Assembly (NCBI RefSeq): GCF_012516375.2
Contig: NZ_CP051204.2
Location: 4,402,001 to 4,466,000 of the forward strand
DNA: 64,000 bases
Direction of reading: 5' to 3'
Source: Chitinophaga oryzae
GTDB taxonomy: Bacteria; Bacteroidota; Bacteroidia; Chitinophagales; Chitinophagaceae
Numbering within the stretch: the first letter of the stretch is position 1; the number at the start of each line of letters is the position of its first letter. A model generated the notes under the pieces. It ran no database searches, was not told the origin of the DNA, and saw only the letters and a list, made by a program, of their open reading frames with translations. The translations under genes and the position numbers were made by a program. Shown piece after piece: positions 34,601-42,700 of the stretch.

Positions 34601-36753
34601 ATGGAATATTCCTCCATCTCCAGAGCGGAAATAGGACCACCGGTAAAACTATTACCCCATCCGCCGCCGGTGATCTGGTCAACAGCGCTGTCCCCTACGT
34701 GGTCCCACAGCTCGCGGGCCATCATCACATTTTCCTGCTGTTCTTTCTCCTGGTATAAATCGTTGCTGTCGAGGCAGCAATAAGCTTCCAGGCGGCTACA
34801 GGCCCACTGTAAACGATTGGCTGTTTCGAGAAATGATTTTTCCGTTATCAGTACCCGCACGCCGGCGTCGCGCAACATAAATTTCAGGCGATCTTCCGGC
34901 AGGTCCGCTTCCATCGGAATATACATGCCGCCGGCTTTCAGTATGCCCAATAAGGCCGCAATGCAATCCGGCGTTCTGTTGAGGATGACCGCCACGCCTT
35001 CCTCCCGTTGCAGGGCTGTGGTCCGTATCAGAAAGTGAGCAATCCTGTTGGCATATTCGTCCAGTTGCCGGTAGGTCAGCGACTGTTCACCGAGCGCTAC
35101 TGCCACGGCGTGGGGAGTGCGGTCTGCCTGTGCTTCAAAAAGACTCACCATCGTTTCTTCCGTCGGGTAGGTGGCTGCGTTCACATTGCCTGTCAGCATT
35201 TTCAGTTCAGCAGCATCGAGGTAAGACAGGCGGCACAGCAGAGCATCAGGTGCGTTCACCACCGCCTGCATCATGCCCGTGAGATTATCGGCCATCCGCT
35301 CAATGCGGTCGCCGTCGTAAATATCCGTGTTGTACTCTATCAGAAAAAGCAGCCGGTCATCCGCTTCGCGGCAGTCGATGCGCAGGTCAAAAAGGCTTAC
35401 CACACGCGCGGAGCTACTGTAAGGGCTTATTGACAGGTCACCCGAAGCCGCCGGCCGTTCCTGCCGGCTGGCATCGTTCATATTCTGTAATGCCAGTACC
35501 ACGTCAAAAAGCGGATGTCTTCCGGGTTCCATTTTAGTATACACCTCGCTGACCAGCGCGTCAAAAGGATATACCTGGTGTTCATAGGCTCCCAGCGTGA
35601 TTTGTTTTACTTTTCTGAGCAGGATACGGTAAGTATCTTCTCCGGACAGGCGGGTACGTAATGCCAGCATGTTGACATAAAAACCGATCTGTTCTTCCAG
35701 ATCGATGTGATCACGGCCAGCCACCGGGCTGCCGATAATGATATCCTCCTGGCCTGTGTAACGGTATAGGAGGGCTTTCAGTAAGGCGGTGAGTCCCATG
35801 AACAAGGTAGCCCCCTCCTGCTGTAACAATTTTTTAAAGACCTGGAACAGCGGCGCATTTATCTCCCGGCTGACCACCGCGCCGTTATAGGTTTTCACCA
35901 CCGGCCGCTGCCTGTCCGATGCCAAATCCAGCAGCGGCAAGGGACCATCAAATTGCTGCAGCCAGTACCGGCGGTGGGCAGCCAGTTTTTCGCCGCTGAG
36001 CTCAGACTCCTGCCAGACGGCGAAGTCCTTGTATTGTATCCGCAGCGGAGCGGGCGCCGGGTCTTCCCCGTTGGTAAACGCATGATAGGATGCCATCAGC
36101 TCTCCCATCATCACACCGGTGGACCAGCCATCGCTGATAATGTGGTGCATTACGCACACCAGCACATAACGGCGAGTGTCTATCTGCAGCAGATCGGCGG
36201 TGAGCAGCGGCCCTTCGGTAAGGGTAAAAAGCCGCCGGGTAATCTCTTCCACCTTTTGCCGGGCAGCTGTTTCCGGCTGTACCCTGTCCCGCAAGTCCCA
36301 TCTGCCCAGACGAAAACGTTGAGCCCCATCGGCGTATATGCGCTGGCGTAACTCCCCGTTCCCGTTTTCGTGGAAGGCAGTCCGTAATATTTCGTGCCGG
36401 CTGATCAGTTGCCTGAAAGCGGCTTCGAGTGACGCAACGTCCAGCGTTCCATTAAAATTGCAGATCAGCGGCACGTTGTATGCAACGCTGGCGTCATCTG
36501 CCTGGCTTACGATCCACAAACGCTTCTGGGCAGCAGAGGCCGGATAGTCGGGTTGCAGCGCTACCGGCATGATGCCGGAGAAGCCGTTTTTGTGCTGCGC
36601 GGAGAGATAGTCCACCAGGTCTTTTTTCTTCGCCCGTATCTCCTGAATCAGCGCAGTGTCAATATGTTCCGACAGGTACTTTACGGAGATATCACCATTG
36701 TCCAGGCTCAGGTGTATGTTCTCCTTTTTCAGTTTTACCAGGAATTCTTTCAT
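28645..36753 (-). CDS. Terminal NRPS: docking-C-A(Thr, methyltransferase inside)-T-C-A(Asn)-T-TE
   Basis: 2702 residues. A TubC-like N-terminal docking domain (~1-50) precedes C1 (HHIISDGWS, ~204). A1 starts ~555 and is interrupted between motifs A2 and A3 by a SAM methyltransferase (~655-940; VLEIGCSSGLT at ~735), resuming at YLIYTSGTTGQPKG (~955). Its pocket residues read D-F-W-N-I-G-M-V-H, the known Thr code. T1 (~1346) is followed by C2 (HHIICDGWS, ~1545) and A2 with pocket D-L-T-K-I-G-E-V-G, one conservative change from the Asn code. T2 (~2398) then TE (nucleophile GYSSGG, ~2540; His in DGEHMQ, ~2670) release the peptide, perhaps by cyclisation. It begins 8 bases after the preceding NRPS. 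Confidence 0.9.
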   Translation of the reverse strand: MKEFLVKLKKENIHLSLDNGDISVKYLSEHIDTALIQEIRAKKKDLVDYLSAQHKNGFSGIMPVALQPDYPASAAQKRLWIVSQADDASVAYNVPLICNFNGTLDVASLEAAFRQLISRHEILRTAFHENGNGELRQRIYADGAQRFRLGRWDLRDRVQPETAARQKVEEITRRLFTLTEGPLLTADLLQIDTRRYVLVCVMHHIISDGWSTGVMMGELMASYHAFTNGEDPAPAPLRIQYKDFAVWQESELSGEKLAAHRRYWLQQFDGPLPLLDLASDRQRPVVKTYNGAVVSREINAPLFQVFKKLLQQEGATLFMGLTALLKALLYRYTGQEDIIIGSPVAGRDHIDLEEQIGFYVNMLALRTRLSGEDTYRILLRKVKQITLGAYEHQVYPFDALVSEVYTKMEPGRHPLFDVVLALQNMNDASRQERPAASGDLSISPYSSSARVVSLFDLRIDCREADDRLLFLIEYNTDIYDGDRIERMADNLTGMMQAVVNAPDALLCRLSYLDAAELKMLTGNVNAATYPTEETMVSLFEAQADRTPHAVAVALGEQSLTYRQLDEYANRIAHFLIRTTALQREEGVAVILNRTPDCIAALLGILKAGGMYIPMEADLPEDRLKFMLRDAGVRVLITEKSFLETANRLQWACSRLEAYCCLDSNDLYQEKEQQENVMMARELWDHVGDSAVDQITGGGWGNSFTGGPISALEMEEYSMNAYLKLKPLLHKDMRVLEIGCSSGLTLCKVAPEVGFYYGTDLSPVIIGNAQQMVVEREMTNVQLQAVVAHDIGNISERGFDLVIINSVIQHFHGHNYLRNVLSQAASLMKDTGWIFIGDVMDADRKENLVADLLAFKAANKNTGSQTKTDFSADLFIARGFLEDLVTEANPLKAVAITDKICTVENELTRYRYDALLTVDKTSPSAPGIKRNKWQYSNTVLAEQPSTRPALPLSPGNLAYLIYTSGTTGQPKGVQVQHDNVVRLFMTDPALFDFNETDVWTMFHSYSFDFSVWEMYGALFFGGKLILVPKAVAQDAAAYLQLLSEQQVTVLNQTPSAFYNLSAEILHTAGLSLPLRYVIFGGEALNPGKLENFHAAWPAVRLINMYGITETTVHVTYKEITSAAIRLGISNIGKPIPTLSCYVLDANGELLPVGVPGELYVGGAGVARGYLNREALTAQRFLPDTFAGNGRLYRSGDKVKLLPDGEIEYLGRMDHQVKIRGYRIETGEIEACLLKQEQIDKVKVVARQDRDGGKYLVAYFTGDAETNVKELRSALEKLLPLYMVPSFFVQIAEFPLTRNGKTDVSRLPDPLSPVIQETAGYIAPANETERLLAAMWEDILGRERISMEDNFFELGGHSLKAMQLKSRIRKEMGRQIALKELFSHNTVRSLARLLENNFHSDEDVSIPRMPEQESYPASYSQRRFWALCQLAESATAYNMSDALFLEGHLDLAALQQALHWEIQRHESLRTVFGQDDAGDVRQYILPAEEATCPIAYMDISHHPDPDAVLRRLYETDQATLFDLTAELLIRIRVVKVKEHLHAIFCLMHHIICDGWSMEILAGELGEAYNCFAAGQAPAWPPLEIQYRDYAAWKNKQQPAENEAYWLQQFTGEIPVLSLPSDYPRPALKTYKGNSIERKLPSEVVNVLRSFCNREDATLFMGLLAGLNALFYRYTGQEDLVVGTPIAGREHHQLENQVGLYLNTLALRTQFSGDDSFQALLARVKNVLLGGYSHGTFPFDQLVEKLQLGKDPGRSPLFDVCMVLQNQRSTNLSAAYRGMKGLAMVPFAAAGGQTTSQFDLLFNFNEKNDELHLLLNYSTDLFSEETICRFYDHFVQLLKAVTAAPQQPLCKVNYLRPSEIQQLIEGFNATEQDFPATTITALIEAQVAARPQDPAVVYGDSTLTYAALHQRVVALAVRLQEDHHLKRGDIAALIMDRSEYMIITLLALLRMGVAYVPIDPDYPEQRRRYMLSHSNAAVVLTDEAYREALSGYPLVVVSAVAGDREETALPAAVAQPEDMAYVIFTSGSTGQPKGCMISHSNLANYIQWANGFYFDGADTGNWALITPLAFDLTVTAIYTALTRGKTLYIGDRGKDIRQLLEDCFRHPGIDTLKLTPSHVSLLQGLDLRDTAIRTVICGGEQLTAAQVAILKTIHPDISVYNEYGPTETTVGCVACLAGTGRSILPIGKPAANTVIYILDAAGMPCPPGVYGEMYIGGAGVGMGYLHDPDQTKAKFVPDIFRPGERVYRSGDIAKWLPDGDLVFAGRKDNQVKINGYRIETEDIEQVILRQPGITAAAVIPGKTVAGTEQFLSAYYVAPESLQPDMLMAALQCQLPVYMLPRYITRLDALPVTLHGKLDTASLPDPRMTGLAGHRYVAPADETEAQLVTIWETVLERKGIGIHDNFFELGGNSLNVLRLSAAIKRTIGVDVSLRDILTYPTIAQLRRTRFTGQDSPGGPSGMHLANGPKNRARKNMFFVPPASGISYWYTDLLQALQQDVNGFFLNLRGVFDNGLPYTSIDELIGEWLGLILTEAGPGEPVFLAGYSSGGPIATILASLLEARGYRPVLFLLDAVPKDVYHETLTDREQFVSTIFPDVDRFSRLAETVAITADQAAVGRFLDMAFNFHCLWPGFKQPDITCSASAFVFVSPPQQNDLSGFHQWRNYIKGELQYIMLEDGEHMQLLQYKGNIDCMAACIRKALEFFG

Positions 36754-36761
36754 AGCGGGAG

Positions 36762-39700
36762 TTAAATTTTAATTTCTTTAAATGCACCGGCACTTTCATC
36801 GGGGGCATTCCGTAACCAGGTTTCCTGATGAATATAGGCAGCCAGCGTGCTCAGTACCGGCATTTCAAACAGCTGCCCCAACTCCATCTCCACGTCAAAC
36901 TCTTTATGTATGCGGGATACGACCTGCATAGCTTTCAGCGAATGGCCGCCGATCTCGAAGAAACTGTCTGTTGCGCTGACACGCTCCTGGCCCAGTACTT
37001 CTTCCCATATCACCGCCAGCTTTTCTTCCGTATCGCCTGTGGGCGCCACATATTCGCGCCGTCCTGCCAGGCTTGCTTCCAGGAAGACAGGGAGCTGCTT
37101 ATGGTCCACCTTTCCGTGTACGGTCAACGGCATCTGCTCCAGTTGCGCATAGGCTGAGGGAAGCATATAGTCGGGCAGTCGCCCTGTCAGAAAGCCTCTC
37201 AGCACATCAGCAGGAAGGCTTTCTTCCGCCACGTAAAAGGCAGCGAGATATGCGCCGCCGTCCTTCTCAGGCATCGCCAGCACCGTGGCGGCGGTTACAC
37301 CGGGATGTTCAAGCAGCACCGTTTCAATTTCATCCAGTTCGATCCGATAGCCCCGTATTTTCACCTGCCTGTCTTTTCTTCCGGTATACAGCAGGTTGCC
37401 GTCCGGCAGCCATCTGCCGGTGTCTCCCGTGCGGTACATCCGCTGTCCCTGCATCCACGGATGGGGCATGAACTTTTCGGCCGTCAATGCGCTGTTATTG
37501 AGGTATCCCTTTGCCACCCCTGCTCCCGCGATGTAGATCTCACCGGGCATTCCCGGTGGCACCAGCCGCTTATCTTCGTTCATGATCAATATCTCCGTGT
37601 GGGCGACCGGTTTACCGACTGAAATATCCCTGTCTGCCGCGGTGATTTTTTTGACGGTACAGCCGACCGTTGTTTCCGTAGGGCCGTACTCGTTATATAT
37701 CTTCATTCCGGGATTCATGCGCAGCAATATGTCCACATGCTCGGGCATCAGTTGCTCCCCACCGCAGATCACCGTACTGACGGCAGTAGTATCAATGGCA
37801 AGCGTTCCCGCCAATGCAATATGCGAGGGCGTCAGTTTTAGCGTATCGATATCCGGCGTGGTAAAACACGCCTGTATCAGCGCCGGCATCTGGTCTCCGG
37901 TGGCCAGGTACAATGTCCGGCCTCTTGTCAGCGCGGTATAGATGGCCGTCACGGTCAGGTCAAAAGCGATAGAAGTACACAGGCCCCAGTTGCCTGCGCC
38001 GGCGTCCTGCCAGTAATAATCATTGGCCCATGAAATATAATTATGCAGGTTATGGTGGCTTACCAGGCATCCTTTCGGTTTGCCGGTGCTGCCGGAAGTA
38101 TAGATCACATAGGCCGTATCATCGGGCGCCACATCCGGCAGCAGGCTTGCATCGGCGTCGGGAAGGCCTTCCAGCTGTATGTCCAGCGCAAAGACGCCGC
38201 CGTTAAACGCCGGCGGTATGTCGGCCAACAGCATGCTGGTCGTCAGGATCACCTTCACCGCCGCGTCGCTGCAGATGTGGGCGATGCGTTCTGCCGGATA
38301 CGCGGGATCAATCGGAACGTAAGCCGCGCCGGATTTGAGTACTGCCAACAGTGCAATCACCATTTCTGCGGAGCGGTCTGTCATCACCGCCAGCAGGTCT
38401 CCCGGCGCTACCGGCTGTTGCAGCAGCCAGGCCGCCAGTGCGGTAGCCTGTCTCTCCATTTCTCCATAGCTCCGGTTACGGCCGTCACAGCTGAGCGCGA
38501 TCGCATCCGGCGTTAGCTGCGCCTGCCGGGCGATCAACCGGGATACCGGCATCCATGCCGCAGCCGCGGCCACAGGCCTCACAGGATTCAGTAAAGCCTG
38601 TTCCGCCGGCAGCAACATGTTGATATCGCTCAATGTTCCCACGCCCGACAGGAACTGTTCAGACACCATCATTAACCTGTCGAGGAATCCGTTCGCCCGG
38701 AAGTAAGCTTTATTATAGTTAAGGATGAGCGTTTGACCCGCAGCGGTGTTCCGGATCGAGAACTGCACTTCGTCCTTCGCAAAGTAAGCCAGCACTTTTA
38801 CCAGCTTGTCACTCCCTTCTTTAATGGTATAAAGGGTCTGATAGTTGTAATAAAACTTCAGTCCGGAGGTGCTGATCAGCCTGTTGAGCTGAAACACAGT
38901 GATAAACTGGCGGCCAGCAATCTCCTTCTTCTGGTGCCGCAGGTACATCAGGTATTCTGCCACGCTGCCGGCGAAAGCACTGGCATCATATACCAGCGGC
39001 AATATAGCGGTGAAGCAACCGAACGTTTCTTTGGTGAGCGCGTCCCGCCCATGTGTAATATCATTGATAATAAACTGGCCCTGCGGCACCGCATAGAGGC
39101 GTACCATCAGGGAATACAGCGCCCTGAAATACAGGGCTTCGGAAATATGGTGTTCCACACAGAAGCGGCTGATCCCGGCCATATGCTCCGCCGGCAGCAC
39201 CAGCGTTTCTTCCATGCTCTCTTCCGGCACTTCATCATACACGTTGACCGGCACCGGCTCTACATCGCGCAGCTTGAGTTTCCAGTATTCCGTGATGGCA
39301 GTGGTATCAAACTGCCGGGGATTATTGGCAACATAATCGTGGTACTGGTACTGGTTAAAAAGTTCTGCTGGTATCTCCTCCCTGCGTTTACCATACACTT
39401 TCTCAAACATCCTGAAGAACAGTACCGAAGAGGTCACGTCTGAGATCAGGTGGTGAATACTGATAAGATTGACATAACAACGATCATTGATTTTTATCAG
39501 GAAATATTTCACCAGCTCCTTATCCAGTCCGTGGTCCAGCGTAACATACGCTCCGAGCCTGTCTTTAAGGTCTTCCTCCCGCAGCTGCAGCGCGGAAAGG
39601 TCTATCTCCTCCGTATTGAGCGTGAGATGCTTCCGGAGCCCCTGATATACTTCCCCTTCCTGTTCCGCCAGGCGGGTGGTCAGGATAGGATATATTTCAT

Positions 39701-42700
39701 TGACGACCCCGATAGCTTCCTTCCACAAGCGGACGTCGAGATACTCCTCCACGGCATAAAAGATCACCCTGTGCGCCGTTTCCCTGGGCAGTATTTTGCA
39801 GTTCAGGTAAAAATCCTCCTGCCTTGCAGACAGTGGGTACAACAGGGATATATCGTCAGTCGACGCTTCCATCAGCGCAAACAGTTCGGGATCATGTCCG
39901 TCACTTAGCTGGTAGGCGCCTATGGGTTGTTGCGGAGCGGCAATGATTCCAGCGATCAGCCTGCGAAGCCAGGCGGCCCAGAGGTTTATTTTTCCGGCGG
40001 TGAACAGGTCTGTTTTAAATTCGAAAGTGACATACCAGTCTTCGGGGTTCTGCGTGATATACAGCATCAGATCGGCCTTGGAGGTATCTGCCCCGTTGAA
40101 CACCGGTGAGATGTTCACGCCTTCCATTCCCTGTTTGGGCTGGCGGGTTTCGAAAGAAGAGAAATTGTCTATCTGGAAATATACGTTGCCGATATTCCTG
40201 CTTTGCTGCACTTTTTCCAGGTCGTTGAGCAGGTGTTCAAAAGGATAGTAGTTATAGTGTACAACATCGAGATACCGCTTCATCACTTCAGACAGGAAGT
40301 CAGCGAACGGTTTATCGCCTTCCGGGAAATTGCGGATACCGAATGTTTTCACGAACACGCCCAGTATATTTTCCAGGTCTGTATGCTCACGGCCGGCGCT
40401 GGCGCATAGTACCGTAATGTCTTCCTCCTTGCTGATCCTGGAGAGAAAAACATTAAAAACACAGAGCATCAGCGGATAGAGCGTCACGTTGTATTTTCTT
40501 GCCAGCGACTCCAGTCCCTGCTTTAAATGTGCCTCCAGCCTGAACGTATGACTGGCTCCTTTAAAGTTACGGGAAGCGGAAACAGACTTGCCGCCATGCA
40601 GGCTGACGGGTTTGATACCTCCTTCAAAATGCCGCAGCCAGAAAGCCCTGGCTTCTGACAGGCGGCTGCTTTCCAGCTGCTTTTTTTCCCAGCAGGCATA
40701 GTCTTTATATTGCAGCCGCAAGGGAGGCAACGGACTTTGTTGTTTCAGCCTGCAGGCGTTATACAGCACCGCAGTTTCTTCCATCAGCAGGTTCAGCGAC
40801 CACCCGTCGCATACCAGGTGGTGAATGGTGAACATCAACATAAACCGCTGATCTTCCAGGTGCAGCAGCCTGACGCTGACGAGCGGGCCTCTAACGAGGT
40901 CAAATGATTTACCGACTTCCTGCTTTTTGATGAGATCGACTGCCTTTTCCTGTTCCGGTTCCGTTCTCAGATCAGCATATATAGCGCCAAGCCATCCCGG
41001 TATTGCCGGATGGATTTTCTGCATGGGCGTACCACCTGTTTCCAGGAAAGTAGTCCGCAGGCTTTCGTGCCGCACGACCAGCAGGTCCAGGCACGACTCA
41101 AAAGCCCGGATATCGAGATCGCCATCAAACTGCAGGACACTGGAGATATTATAAGCGACCTTTCTCTCTTCGAACTGGGACAGCATCCAGATGCTTCTTT
41201 GCGCAAAGGAGAGATCGTAAGCGGCTGCTGGAGGCGCCGGCACGATGTCTTCCTGTTCACTGCGGGAGGAACCGGCGATCCACGCTGCCAGGGACTGCAG
41301 CACCGGGTGTTCAAAAAAGTGTTTTAGTCCTATCTGTACTTTCATGCCGCGATGCACCCTTGATATCACCTGCATGGCTGCCAGCGAATGCCCACCCAGC
41401 TCAAAGAAATTATCCAGCACGCCGATACCTTCTCTTCCCAGCACTTCCTCCCATATTTTGGCCAGTTGTTTTTCTGCCGTTGTCTGCGGCGCAATATAAT
41501 TGTCGTTACCGGACAATCCTGCTTTTACCGGGTCCGGCAGTGCTTTTCTGTCGGTTTTACCGTTGGCTGTCAGCGGAAATGCCTCCAGCTGTACAAACCA
41601 GGCTGGCACCATATATTCCGGCAAGATACCTGACAGGTATTGTTTCAGTATTCTTCCGTCCAGCGTCTCTTCCGCCGTGATATAAGCCACCAGCGCGTGA
41701 CTGTTGCCTCCCGGTTCCGGTTGGGCTATCACCAGCGCCGACTTTACTTTCTCATGCCGTAAAAGGGCCGTCTCCACTTCCCCGGTTTCGATACGATAAC
41801 CGCGGACCTTCACCTGGTGATCTTTCCGTCCGATATATTCGATGTTGCCGTCCGGCAGCCAGCGGCCTATATCACCGGATCGATACAACAACCCGCCGGG
41901 GCTGAACGGGTCGGGTATGAATTTTTCCTGCGTCAGCACGGGGTTGTTCATATATCCCCTGGCCAGCCCGGCGCCACAAACACAAAGCTCTCCCGGTACA
42001 CCTACCGGCATCAGCTGCTGCCGCGCATCCAGGATATAAACGCCCACAGTGGGGATAGGAACGCCGATATTGCTGGCCGGCATACTTGTTTCGGCAATTG
42101 TTATTTCCTTATAGGTGGTGTGCACTGTCGTTTCTGTGATACCGTACATGTTGATCAGCTTCACACCGGGATACGCATGCTTCCAGGCGGCCAATCTTGC
42201 CGGCAGCAGCGCTTCACCGCCAAAGATCACGCAACGCAGCGCTTTGATCTCATATTCATCTTCCATGGCCACATGCATCAGCTGATAGAAAGCCGAAGGC
42301 GTCTGATTTAAAATGGTAACGCCTTTTTCCCTTATCAGCTGCCAGCAGCGGTAGCTATCCCGCGCAACTTCCGTCGGCACTACGATCAGCCGGCCGCCAT
42401 AGAACAAGGCGCCGTACATCTCCCAGACCGAAAAGTCAAAATTGTAGGAATGCAACATGGTCCATACGTCGTTCTCCGTAAAGGCAAACAGGCTTTCTTC
42501 ATGAAAGAACAGCCGCACCACGTTCCGATGGGTGATCATTACCCCTTTGGGCTGCCCGGTAGTGCCGGAGGTATAGATAACATAAGCCAGGCCGGATGCT
42601 GTTGCCACCGCCGGCGGATTGATATCCGGGTAAGCGTCGAAACCGATAGCAGTAATATCGATGCATTCCGCCGGCGTTGCGCAGGTATGTCCGTCAGACA

